Source of the DNA: Aphanothece hegewaldii CCALA 016
GTDB lineage: Bacteria > Cyanobacteriota > Cyanobacteriia > Cyanobacteriales > Microcystaceae
DNA: 44,139 nucleotides
Reading direction: 5' to 3'
Assembly (NCBI RefSeq): GCF_003007785.1
Contig: NZ_PXOH01000036.1
Location: forward strand, 1 to 44,139
In this document: positions 24,852-32,996 of the stretch, piece after piece
Layout: every line of letters begins with the position of its first letter
How positions within the stretch are numbered: the first letter of the stretch is position 1
The notes under the pieces: generated by a model
Told to the model about the DNA's origin: nothing
Database searches by the model: none
Seen by the model: the letters and a program-made list of their open reading frames with translations, nothing else
Program-made: the position numbers and the translations under genes

Positions 24852-25574
24852 ATGAAACTTAAAACTTATTTACTGACTCTTGGTATCTTAATGGCTATTT
24901 TAGGAGCCTCTGTAGGAAGTGCTGTGTTAGCCTATAGAATGGGAACTGAAGCACTCAAAGGAGTTAGCCCACCCGATGTTAATCCTACCAATAAATTCTC
25001 AACCAGCCAGCAAATTACCGCCCGTCCTAAACCCTTTAAACCGATTAATGAAAAAGATATCCTCAAAAAAGTAGATATTTATATTCAAAATCAAAAAACG
25101 AAGCCCAGAGACAAAAAAGAACCCCCTAAGACAGTTGAACCGAAGCCATCACCCTCGGCTAAAGAAATTGAAGCCCCTCCCCAGAAACGTACTGATGTAC
25201 TGATTAATTTTCCTCTAAGGGTCAAAGAGCAGAACATGACTCTAGAAATTACAAAAGCGACCTATCAAGGCGAGTCTCTTTTACTCAATATTAGCCTGAA
25301 AAATGAAGGAGAAAAAGCCGTTCAGTTTCTCTATAGCTTTTTAGAAATTCAAGATAGCCAAGGGCAAATTTTAAGTGCAATTACAGAAGGTTTACCTAGT
25401 GAAATTCCTGCTAATGGACAAACTTTTCAAGGAACAGTTGAAATACCTATTTCTTTAATTGAAAAAAGTCAATTAATTTCTTTAAAACTTAGTGATTATC
25501 CAGAGCAAAAAGTCAATCTTGCTTTGCCAAATATCCCCATTAGCCAAAACCAAGAGGTAACAGCAACCCAATAG
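24852..25574 (+). CDS. Membrane-anchored hypothetical protein with Pro/Lys-rich linker and beta domain
   Basis: 240 residues. One N-terminal membrane anchor (TYLLTLGILMAILGASVGSAVLAYRMG), a Pro/Lys-rich linker (about 40-115, with KPRDKKEPPKTVEPKPSPSA), and a C-terminal beta-sandwich-like domain (VLINFPLRVKEQNMTLEITKATYQGESLLLNISLKNEGEKAVQFLYSFLEIQDSQGQIL). The pattern of that domain recalls DUF4352/FxLYD-type extracytoplasmic domains. It probably spans the periplasm from the inner membrane. Function unknown. Confidence 0.7.
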   Translation: MKLKTYLLTLGILMAILGASVGSAVLAYRMGTEALKGVSPPDVNPTNKFSTSQQITARPKPFKPINEKDILKKVDIYIQNQKTKPRDKKEPPKTVEPKPSPSAKEIEAPPQKRTDVLINFPLRVKEQNMTLEITKATYQGESLLLNISLKNEGEKAVQFLYSFLEIQDSQGQILSAITEGLPSEIPANGQTFQGTVEIPISLIEKSQLISLKLSDYPEQKVNLALPNIPISQNQEVTATQ

Positions 25575-25621
25575 TTATTTCAAAATTATCCGAATTCAAG
25601 AGAATCTTTCTCTTTGTTTAA

Positions 25622-26968
25622 ATGACATCTGAAGATCTTATATTACGATTATCCTTAGTTTTATTTTTAATTTTACTTAATGCTTTTTTTGTGACGGCTG
25701 AATTTTCAATTGTTTCCGTACGTCGTTCTCGAATTATTCAACTGGTCAAAAGCGGGGACACTTTAGCACAAACCGTTCAATCATTACAAAGAAGTTTAGA
25801 TCGTCTTTTAACGACGACACAAATCGGCATTACTTTTTCCAGTTTAGCTCTAGGTTGGATTGGTGAAAGTACAATGGCAACATTAATTAAAAATGGTATT
25901 TTATATCTGCCCCTAACCTTAAGCTCAGCCGAGATTTATTCTCATATTTTATCGGTTCCCCTTGCCTTTATTTTTATTGCCTATTTACAAATTGTTTTAG
26001 GCGAACTTTGTCCGAAATCACTGGCTTTAATTTATGCCGAAAAACTAGCCAAACTCTTAGCAGTTCCTATTGGCGTAATCTCTCAAATTTTTAACCCCTT
26101 CATTTGGATTTTAAATCAATCCACAGGTTTTTTACTCAGTTTATTTGGAATACGTTCATCAGATACTCGATGGCACGATCGCCTTACCTTACAAGAATTA
26201 CAATTAATGATTAGTACCAAAGAAGTATCAATGGGTTTAGAAGACGATCAACGAGAAATTATTAATAACGTCTTTAAATTTAAAGAAGTAACAGCCGAAG
26301 AAATCATGATCCCAAGAACGCAAGTAGTGGCTATTTCTAAATATGCTACATTTAAGACATTACTTGAAGAAGTCTCCAGAAGTGGCTATTCACGTTATCC
26401 CGTCAAAGGAGACTCTTTAGATGATATAAAAGGGATGATTGATTTTAAAGATTTAGCAATTCCTTTAGCCCAAAATAGTATTAATGCTAATACCTTATTA
26501 CAACCTTGGAGCAAACCGATTAATTTTTATCCCGAATCAACCCCATTAATTGAATTATTATCGATCATGCAGCGATCTAACGTCAAAATGGTGATGATTG
26601 TTGATGAATATGGAGGAACATCCGGCTTAGTCACTTTACAAGACTTAATTTCTGAAATATTGGGCGACGAATCAGACGCTACAGGCTCAGAAACCATTGA
26701 ATTTCAGATGTTAGATGAAAATACTTTTTTAGTGCAAGCTAAAATGAATTTAGAGGATGTTAATGAAGTCTTAGATCTCAATTTACCCGTTACTGATGAA
26801 TATCAAACTTTAGGCGGATTTCTCCTCTATCAATGGCAAAAAATCCCACAGCAAGGGGAAGTATATCACTATGATAATTTAGAATTTACAATAGTTGCCG
26901 CCCAAGGTCCCCGTTTAACTCAAATTCGGATTCATCGAATTGAATTACCAGCTATGAAAAAATTATAA
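25622..26968 (+). CDS. Hemolysin-family membrane protein (DUF21-CBS-CorC_HlyC)
   Basis: 448 residues. The N-terminal DUF21/CNNM domain (about 1-195) has four hydrophobic helices: LSLVLFLILLNAFFVTAEFSIVSVRRSR, TQIGITFSSLALGWIGEST, HILSVPLAFIFIAYLQIVLGELCPKSLAL and the AVPIGVISQIF region. A pair of CBS motifs follows (VTAEEIMIPRTQVVAISK and LLSIMQRSNVKMVMIVDEYGGTSGLVTLQDLISEILGD). The C-terminal CorC_HlyC domain ends QGPRLTQIRIHRIE. Members act in Mg2+/Co2+ or Na+ transport; the hemolysin name is historical. Single gene, 47 bases after the preceding one. Confidence 0.92.
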   Translation: MTSEDLILRLSLVLFLILLNAFFVTAEFSIVSVRRSRIIQLVKSGDTLAQTVQSLQRSLDRLLTTTQIGITFSSLALGWIGESTMATLIKNGILYLPLTLSSAEIYSHILSVPLAFIFIAYLQIVLGELCPKSLALIYAEKLAKLLAVPIGVISQIFNPFIWILNQSTGFLLSLFGIRSSDTRWHDRLTLQELQLMISTKEVSMGLEDDQREIINNVFKFKEVTAEEIMIPRTQVVAISKYATFKTLLEEVSRSGYSRYPVKGDSLDDIKGMIDFKDLAIPLAQNSINANTLLQPWSKPINFYPESTPLIELLSIMQRSNVKMVMIVDEYGGTSGLVTLQDLISEILGDESDATGSETIEFQMLDENTFLVQAKMNLEDVNEVLDLNLPVTDEYQTLGGFLLYQWQKIPQQGEVYHYDNLEFTIVAAQGPRLTQIRIHRIELPAMKKL

Positions 26969-27120
26969 AGCTTTAAAAAGTCCTTATGATTCAATCGTCG
27001 AAGATAATATTAAATCTGATTGATCAATTGTCCAACCCATACAGACACTGCTAGGATCGAGAAGGATTAAACAATCTAAAAACGATAAACTTGAGTTGAT
27101 GGCTCAAAAATAAAGGACGA

Positions 27121-27885
27121 ATGGGAAGCGATACGATTACCTTACTCTCAAAACGAGAAATTGAAAAGATGCGTCGTGCTGGAATACTTGCCGCGCAATT
27201 GTTAGATCATCTTGCTCCAATGGTTAAACCTGGTGTAAGTACCCTAGAATTGAATGATGAAGCAGAACGCTGGACACAAAAACATGGTGCAAAAAGCGCA
27301 CCTCTAGGATATCATGGCTTTCCCAAGTCGATTTGTACCAGCGTTAATGAAGTGATTTGTCACGGTATCCCTAATGAAAAACAAATTTTAAAAGATGGGG
27401 ATATTATTAATATTGATGTGACACCGATTTTAGATGGTTATTATGGTGATACTTCAAGAACCTTTTTTGTCGGTACGCCTTCACCCACTGCAAAAAAGTT
27501 AGTAGAAGTGACTGAAGAATGTCTTAGACGAGGGATTGAGGCGGTTAGTCCCAATGGTAAGATTGGTGATATCGGCGCAGCAATCCAAGAATATGCCGAA
27601 GCACAAGGCTTTTCAGTGGTTCGAGATTTTGTCGGACATGGTATTAGTAATATTTTCCATACTGCCCCGCAAATTCCCCATTATGGTACTAGAGGAAAAG
27701 GAAAACGTTTACGCCCTGGAATGGTTTTTACCATTGAACCGATGATTAATGAGGGAACATGGGAAGCAGTCATATTAGAAGATAAATGGACAGCTATCAC
27801 CAAAGATGGGAAACTTTCGGCACAATTTGAACATACACTCGCTGTTACTGAAGATGGAGTGGAAATTCTAACTTTACCCGAATAA
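27121..27885 (+). CDS. map: Methionine aminopeptidase, type I
   Basis: Removes the initiator Met from nascent proteins; cytosolic, two-metal enzyme. 254 residues. Metal ligands are seen in order: Asp in NIDVTPILDGYYGDTSRTF (both Asp ligands), His in DFVGHGIS, Glu in FTIEPMINEG, Glu in QFEHTLAVTEDG. The conserved substrate His is in GYHGFPKSICTSVNEVICHGIP. AAAGGA seven bases before the ATG supports the start. No SH3-type or zinc extension at the N-terminus. Confidence 0.97.
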   Translation: MGSDTITLLSKREIEKMRRAGILAAQLLDHLAPMVKPGVSTLELNDEAERWTQKHGAKSAPLGYHGFPKSICTSVNEVICHGIPNEKQILKDGDIINIDVTPILDGYYGDTSRTFFVGTPSPTAKKLVEVTEECLRRGIEAVSPNGKIGDIGAAIQEYAEAQGFSVVRDFVGHGISNIFHTAPQIPHYGTRGKGKRLRPGMVFTIEPMINEGTWEAVILEDKWTAITKDGKLSAQFEHTLAVTEDGVEILTLPE

Positions 27886-27938
27886 AAATAAAACCCCTAA
27901 AGTCCCCCCTCCAATATATAAAAGTTTTCCTTTTAGTT

Positions 27939-27988
27939 CCCTCTCCTTGTAGGAGAGGGCTAGGGTGAGGTTATTGGGCTAGGGTGAA
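27939..27988. repeat. Palindrome of the CCCTCTCC/GGAGAGGG type with duplicated tail
   Basis: CCCTCTCC (27939-27946), TTGTA, GGAGAGGG (27952-27959) form an 8-bp hairpin. The motif GGGCTAGGGTGA follows the stem and occurs again about 20 bases later, just before the end of the DUF3727 gene. Similar sequences are common as short intergenic repeats in many bacteria. It lies between convergent genes and differs in sequence from the GGGTTTGG family. Confidence 0.6.
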
Positions 27989-27997
27989 GCCCTGGCT

Positions 27998-28582
27998 TTA
28001 ATTTTCCTCCATTTCATCAAATAATAATTCCTCTAGAATGGTCTGCATTCGCTGATCTTCTGGCGAAACGAGTTCGACATTCCCATTAACATCACACTTC
28101 GCTAAAAAGAGAAGGGGATCTAAAGGGGTATAAATAGAGTACTTTTGTTCTTCAAAATAGAAACTTGCTAGATATTGTAACTCTTCAGGTTCGGAAGTTG
28201 GTTGACCTTCTAAGTCAATTTCTAAAGTGAGGATATTATCTTCATCGAGTGGCGGTAGTTCTCCACCTACGGTTAGAGTATAAGCAGTGTATTTTAAAAT
28301 TAGGTTTTGTTCAGCTAAAACAGCTTTAGCGTCAGCAAAAATCTTTTCTATTTCTTCGTTATCTTCAATTAAAAAAGCATCTGATATATCTTCTTCCTCG
28401 CTTTCTTCATCATCCCACGCCAAGACAACAACGGGGATATCGACAGGCATCAGAAGAAGATACTGGAGATCATCCGTTTCTAAGGAGTTTTCGATATAGC
28501 ATTCTAGCGATCGCCCAGCTTCATCCTTGAGAGTAACTTTTTCAACATCGTCTAGTTCATTGTTGAATTGAGATGAGGACAT
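27998..28582 (-). CDS. DUF3727/DUF1292-like acidic protein
   Basis: 194 residues, very acidic (runs such as DDEESEEEDISD). The N-terminal part VEKVTLKDEAGRSLECYIENSLETDDLQYLLLMPVDIPVVVLAWDD matches the start of DUF3727 proteins of cyanobacteria and plastids; the later part LEEQKYSIYTPLDPLLFLAKCDVNGNVELVSPEDQ resembles the DUF1292 fold, then an acidic tail. Cytosolic. Function unknown; conservation in plants suggests a plastid-relevant role. About 48 bases separate it from surE upstream. Confidence 0.85.
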   Translation of the reverse strand: MSSSQFNNELDDVEKVTLKDEAGRSLECYIENSLETDDLQYLLLMPVDIPVVVLAWDDEESEEEDISDAFLIEDNEEIEKIFADAKAVLAEQNLILKYTAYTLTVGGELPPLDEDNILTLEIDLEGQPTSEPEELQYLASFYFEEQKYSIYTPLDPLLFLAKCDVNGNVELVSPEDQRMQTILEELLFDEMEEN

Positions 28583-28630
28583 AGAATTCTAACTTATCTG
28601 TGATTGAATCAGATTATCATAATGTGGCTT

Positions 28631-29452
28631 TCAGGAGTGAAACCATCCAGCTTGAGCAAGATATTCAAAACTTTGAACATCAGTCAGATTATATTGTAAA
28701 GGGGTAATACTAATATAGTTTTCTTGAATGGCTTGAACATCGGTGAGAACATGGGAAGGTAAATGAATATGATCAGGTTGTTCTATATCTTCAATAATTT
28801 CACCTACTAACCAGTAATAGCATTTACCATGAGGGTCAAAGCGTTTTTCAAAGGTTTCATGATAACGGCGTAATCCTTGCCGTGTTATCTTTATACCAGC
28901 TAGTTTTTCTGAACTAACGGCTGGAACATTAATATTAAGTAAAGTGGCTTCGGTAAATGGGTAAGTTGTTAATTTTGTCAAGAAAGTTGTGACAAAATCA
29001 GCCGCCGTTTGAAACTGTCGATCGGTATAACTTGCGAGACTAATTGCTAAACTGGGAATGCCATAGAACAGCCCTTCCATCGCTGCGGAAACGGTGCCAG
29101 AATATAGAATATCTGTGCCTAAATTCGAGCCGTGATTAATTCCGGATAAAACAAAATCAGGACGATAGTTTAAGACAGATTTCGCACTTAAAGCAAATTT
29201 AACACAATCGGCTGGCGTTCCTGAACAAGACCACGCGACAACATTGGGATGAAAAATATCATTGATCATTTCAGCGCGGATCGGTTGGTGTAAAGTTAAA
29301 CCATGACCAGTAGCGGATCGTTCCCGGTTCGGACAAACGATCGTAATTTGGTGTCCTGCTTCTGCTAAGGTATTGGCTAAGGTTCGGATACCTAGTGCAA
29401 AAATCCCATCATCGTTACTGATCAGAAGTTTTAAAGGATTAGAAATTGACAT
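28631..29452 (-). CDS. surE: 5'/3'-nucleotidase SurE
   Basis: Metal-dependent phosphatase acting on nucleoside 5'- and 3'-monophosphates and short polyphosphate, part of survival under stress. 273 residues. Family motifs: LKLLISNDDGIFALGIRTLA (Asp-Asp metal ligands), VVCPNRERSATGHGLTLH, WSCSGTPADCVKFAL, DFVLSGINHGSNLGTDILYSGTVSAAMEG (metal-binding Asn) and LLNINVP. The last 60 residues, starting with KRFDPHGKCYYWLVGE, are also typical. Single gene with a hairpin upstream separating it from the ABC exporter. Confidence 0.96.
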   Translation of the reverse strand: MSISNPLKLLISNDDGIFALGIRTLANTLAEAGHQITIVCPNRERSATGHGLTLHQPIRAEMINDIFHPNVVAWSCSGTPADCVKFALSAKSVLNYRPDFVLSGINHGSNLGTDILYSGTVSAAMEGLFYGIPSLAISLASYTDRQFQTAADFVTTFLTKLTTYPFTEATLLNINVPAVSSEKLAGIKITRQGLRRYHETFEKRFDPHGKCYYWLVGEIIEDIEQPDHIHLPSHVLTDVQAIQENYISITPLQYNLTDVQSFEYLAQAGWFHS

Positions 29453-29479
29453 TCAAAATTCTGATTATGTGTATTGGTT

Positions 29480-29505
29480 AAAGACGCTTTATTGAAGGCG
29501 TTTTT
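29480..29505 (-). terminator. Weak hairpin after the ABC exporter gene
   Basis: AAAGACGC (29480-29487) pairs with GCGTTTTT (29498-29505) around a 10-base loop. On the minus strand there is one A-C mismatch and a short T run after the stem. It lies 31 bases past the ABC exporter stop and before surE. Only a possible terminator. Confidence 0.35.
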
Positions 29506-29535
29506 ATATTATTCATCATGACACATTTTTCTTTT

Positions 29536-31263
29536 TCAATCTTGAAATTGTCTTGTATGAAACTGAGCATATTTACCATTATGGGATAATAATTCTTCAT
29601 GAGTTCCTGATTCAATAATTTGACCACTCTCAAGAACTAAAATACGATCAGCGCGTCGTACAGTTGCTAATCTATGGGCAATTACAAAAACCGTTCGCTC
29701 TTTCATAATTCGTTCTAAAGCTTCTTGTACTAAAGCTTCTGATTCTGAATCTAAGGCGGAAGTTGCTTCATCTAATATTAAAATTCTCGGATTTGCTAAA
29801 ATGGCTCTAGCGATCGCAATTCTTTGTTTTTGTCCACCCGATAAATTAACACCTCTTTCCCCTAAATAACTGTAATATCCTTGTGGTAACTCACTAATAA
29901 ATTGATGAGCATTTGCTATTTTAGCCGCGAGTTCAATATCGGATAAATCAAGCTCTGTTTTGCCAAAAACAATATTATCTAAAATCGTTCCAGAAAAAAT
30001 AACATTATCTTGTAAAACCATTGAAATTTGCTTTCTTAAACTCTTTAAGCTGACATCTTTAATATTGACACCATCAACCAAAATATCACCACGAATTGGA
30101 TCATAAAAGCGAGGGAGAAGGTTAACTAGCGTTGTTTTTCCGGCACCAGAAGCCCCGACTAAAGCGATCATTTCTCCTGGATAAGCAATAAAATCGATAT
30201 TTTTTAGAACGGGTCGCTCTTCAGTATAAGCAAAGCTAACATGACGATATTCTACTTTACCTGTCAGTGATGGTAAAGTGATCGCATCTTCTTTTTCAGT
30301 AATTTTAGGTTGAATAGCGAGTAATTCAAAAAGACGATCGCTTGAGGCTTGACCTTCTTTAAAAATACTATAATCATTAGTTAAATGAGCAATCGGATCA
30401 AGTAACATCGCCACAGCAGCAATATAACTTAAGAAATTAATTCCTGTCAGATTTCCTTCTGAGATTTGCCAACCCGCTAACAAGAACAGTAAAACAATAC
30501 TCATCGCCTCCAGAAAACCAACAATCACAAATTGTAAAGCCTTAAACTTTTCAGCTTGATATTTAGCGCGTCGGTTAGATTCAGATTCTTCCGAAAAACG
30601 TTGAGCGTGATAATCTTCAGCCGCAAAAGCTTGTACTAAACGAATGCCGCTAAAAACTTCAATGAGTAAAGCAGATAAATTAGAAATTCTTTTTTGACTT
30701 CGACGAGAAATCTCTAATAATTTTTCCCCAAAACCTCCAATAATTACACCCATTAAAGGCGCGATAATTAAAGCACCGATGGTAAGTTGCCAGTTGATAA
30801 AAAACATATACCCCATGACTACAATAAGCTGTAAAGTAGAAGGAATAAAATCATGAAAAAACTTTCTGACGACTTCCCCCACTCTGTCTACTTCTTCCGT
30901 CAGACGATAAGCGAGATCCCCTGTTTTAGTCAGTTCAAAATAATCAATACTTAGCCTTTGGACATGAGCATAAATTGCATTACGAAGATTTAATGTTATC
31001 TTGAGAGCAGCATAGGACATCATCGAATCTTGTCCAAACTGAGCGACTCCACGAACTAAAAAGATAATCGCAGCAAGTCCAGCAAGAGACGCAATAGCCC
31101 TCACATCACCAGCGCCAATATATTTAGCCATTCGTCCGACTAACCAAGCTAAAATCGGCCAAAAAATGGTAAAGATAATTGTACAGACGAGTGCTAGACT
31201 AATTCGTTGAGTCTGTGGGCGAATATAGGGAATGAGTTCCCAATAACTAGAACGAGTTTTCAC
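29536..31263 (-). CDS. ABC exporter, fused permease and ATPase (MsbA type)
   Basis: 575 residues, a half-transporter that should work as a homodimer in the cytoplasmic membrane. The membrane domain (about 1-310) has six helices, for example ISLALVCTIIFTIFWPILAWLV, FIPSTLQLIVVMGYMFF, GFLEAMSIVLLFLLAGWQIS. The ATPase domain (about 335-575) has Walker A GASGAGKTT, Q-loop VLQDNVIF, signature LSGGQKQRIAIARAIL, Walker B ILILDEATSALD, and switch IAHRLATV. Lipid, glycolipid or drug export is possible; nearby genes do not settle the substrate, although the LpxB-like gene at 31721-32911 hints at envelope lipids. Confidence 0.92.
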   Translation of the reverse strand: MKTRSSYWELIPYIRPQTQRISLALVCTIIFTIFWPILAWLVGRMAKYIGAGDVRAIASLAGLAAIIFLVRGVAQFGQDSMMSYAALKITLNLRNAIYAHVQRLSIDYFELTKTGDLAYRLTEEVDRVGEVVRKFFHDFIPSTLQLIVVMGYMFFINWQLTIGALIIAPLMGVIIGGFGEKLLEISRRSQKRISNLSALLIEVFSGIRLVQAFAAEDYHAQRFSEESESNRRAKYQAEKFKALQFVIVGFLEAMSIVLLFLLAGWQISEGNLTGINFLSYIAAVAMLLDPIAHLTNDYSIFKEGQASSDRLFELLAIQPKITEKEDAITLPSLTGKVEYRHVSFAYTEERPVLKNIDFIAYPGEMIALVGASGAGKTTLVNLLPRFYDPIRGDILVDGVNIKDVSLKSLRKQISMVLQDNVIFSGTILDNIVFGKTELDLSDIELAAKIANAHQFISELPQGYYSYLGERGVNLSGGQKQRIAIARAILANPRILILDEATSALDSESEALVQEALERIMKERTVFVIAHRLATVRRADRILVLESGQIIESGTHEELLSHNGKYAQFHTRQFQD

Positions 31264-31329
31264 GCGCAGGTTAATATAGATTCAAAAATACAGATTGAAC
31301 TACAGTATATTTGGTTTTGGTAAATTTGC

Positions 31330-31719
31330 ATGGAAGATGCGGCGGTTTATATTTTCTTGTTTCTCTTTACTGTAAGTCTTTCGGGCATTATCGCCATAAT
31401 ATACAGCGTTTTTTGGCAAATGCGCTTTCACAACGAAAAAGGTGGCTCAAAAGTCGCTTTATATTCTATTTTTGGCGGGTGTATTGCTGCGATCGCTGGT
31501 GTGATTATTGGAAATTGGTACGCCTATTATAGGATTATTTTACCCGTTGAAATTCGTTTAGAACCTGGCGATAGTCTTAGCGCAACCCAACAAACGGCTA
31601 ATGTATCAGCATCTCTTGTTTATATTTTCTTAGGTTGGTTAATTGGAATAATATTAGGAAGTATTGCCGGAGGTATGATCGGTTGGCGACGTTCTTTAAA
31701 AAGATTAAAACGACGGTAG
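31330..31719 (+). CDS. Small membrane protein, three helices
   Basis: 129 residues with three hydrophobic helices: AAVYIFLFLFTVSLSGIIAIIYSVFW, VALYSIFGGCIAAIAGVIIGNWYAYY, and SLVYIFLGWLIGIILGSIAGGMIGW, ending in an Arg/Lys-rich tail (RRSLKRLKRR). Gly-rich helices suggest tight packing or oligomers. No family recognised. It is divergent from the ABC exporter (67 bases apart) and its stop almost touches that of the next, convergent gene. Confidence 0.65.
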   Translation: MEDAAVYIFLFLFTVSLSGIIAIIYSVFWQMRFHNEKGGSKVALYSIFGGCIAAIAGVIIGNWYAYYRIILPVEIRLEPGDSLSATQQTANVSASLVYIFLGWLIGIILGSIAGGMIGWRRSLKRLKRR

Positions 31720-31720
31720 T

Positions 31721-32911
31721 TCACAGAAGATATATAATCTGTTTTGCGATCGCATCAGATCCCCCTTTCTCGCCCATTCTTTCCTTGCCATTTCCGACAC
31801 AACTGTGTAGATAATCAGGATCATGAAGAATTTTGATTACTTCTTGTGCTGCATGACGAAAAAGATTAGCCTCATTAGGATTTTTGCCAATTGTAGTCAC
31901 CGATACACCTAATAATCGCATTTGTGCTTCAGCAAAACGATAAGTAAATTGTGGTCCATAACCAGGTATTTGTACCACAGGTTTACCCAAACCCACCGCT
32001 TGTTCAACGGCTGTACCTGCCATTCCTAAAACTAAATCGCATTCGTATAAAATATTAGCAAAAGCATTAAAAAAATACCGTACAAGAATCACATCATCTT
32101 TTTGGGTTCGTTTAATTAATTTTCCTTGTTCAAGATATCGCCAGCCTATGTTCTGTGCGAGGATCATTAAATCATCTTCAGTAATACTCGGAACTAAAGC
32201 AACACGAAATTGCATCGGACGAATTAAAGCAATTTCTTCACAAATATTAAGTAATAAACCTAAATTAGACAAAGCTTCAGGTAAACGACTTCCAGGTAAA
32301 AGCGCAATCATCGGCTGATAATTTTTCTCTAATCCTAAATCCGTTTCTGTACGATGCAAAACATCCATCACGGGATAACCTAAAAAAATTGCTTGTTTAA
32401 AACCCTGTTGCTGTAAATCTTTTGCTGTAAAAGCATCTCGTGTAAAAATTTGCTGACACTGAGACGACTTGAGACACCACCATGTCAGGAAAGGAAGATG
32501 TAAACGCCCTTCGTAATAGCTAGAAGTAGAGACAATAAAAGCGACAAAAGGACGGCGTGTTAGATAAGCAAGGGTAATCGGAAAAATATCACCAACAGCA
32601 ATGATTAAATCACAATTCTGACTGTATTTTAAAACAGCTTTAATTTGCCGCCAAGTTAACTTAATTAAACCCGACCATAAATCTTTGACTAAATTACTTA
32701 ACTGTGTATAAATCATTCCACCAGAGGGTAGAGTTTGTGTAGGACCAATAATGGGTATATTAAGACGGTGGTAGGCTGTTCCATCACCGACTAAAGGCAT
32801 AGCTGAAATAAACGCAATTTTCGGATAATTCTTAAGAAGGGCTTGTAAAATGAGACTAGCGTTTAAATCTTCTCCATGGCCATTACTAAGAAAAAGAATT
32901 GTTTTAGTCAT
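31721..32911 (-). CDS. Lipid-A-disaccharide synthase-related glycosyltransferase
   Basis: 396 residues, a GT-B-type glycosyltransferase family confined to cyanobacteria and a few others and related to LpxB. Landmarks: ILFLSNGHGEDLNASLI, ISAMPLVGDGTAYHRLNIPIIGPTQTLPSGGMIY, LIIAVGDIFPITLAYL, FIVSTSSYYEGRLHLPF, IFTRDAFTAKDLQQQG, FLGYPVMDVL, MIALLPGSRLPEALSNL, LVLGMAGTAVEQAVGLGKPVVQIPGYGPQFTYRFAEAQMRLLG (the sugar-nucleotide-binding region). It is not canonical LpxB and its acceptor is unknown. Probably peripheral membrane. Convergent with the small membrane protein, one base between stops. Confidence 0.85.
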   Translation of the reverse strand: MTKTILFLSNGHGEDLNASLILQALLKNYPKIAFISAMPLVGDGTAYHRLNIPIIGPTQTLPSGGMIYTQLSNLVKDLWSGLIKLTWRQIKAVLKYSQNCDLIIAVGDIFPITLAYLTRRPFVAFIVSTSSYYEGRLHLPFLTWWCLKSSQCQQIFTRDAFTAKDLQQQGFKQAIFLGYPVMDVLHRTETDLGLEKNYQPMIALLPGSRLPEALSNLGLLLNICEEIALIRPMQFRVALVPSITEDDLMILAQNIGWRYLEQGKLIKRTQKDDVILVRYFFNAFANILYECDLVLGMAGTAVEQAVGLGKPVVQIPGYGPQFTYRFAEAQMRLLGVSVTTIGKNPNEANLFRHAAQEVIKILHDPDYLHSCVGNGKERMGEKGGSDAIAKQIIYLL

Positions 32912-32996
32912 TGTCGGTTTGATGCTGAATTCAGATTGATAAATAATGCAACACAGAATTCTTTAAGAATTTTATCTCTACAGAGGATAGGATTTT

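Noticed and set aside
28287..28499. Plus-strand Ser-rich frame inside the DUF3727 gene
   Set aside because: Ser-rich sequence is the antisense of the acidic Glu/Asp codons; a shadow.
31311..31532. Plus-strand frame overlapping the small membrane protein in another frame
   Set aside because: The overlapping frame at 31330-31719 has a clear three-helix pattern; this one is a Cys/Arg/Trp-rich shadow.
32957..32971. Palindrome AATTCTT T AAGAATT before the ethylene-receptor gene
   Set aside because: AT-rich and short, expected by chance in this composition; no promoter boxes line up with it.
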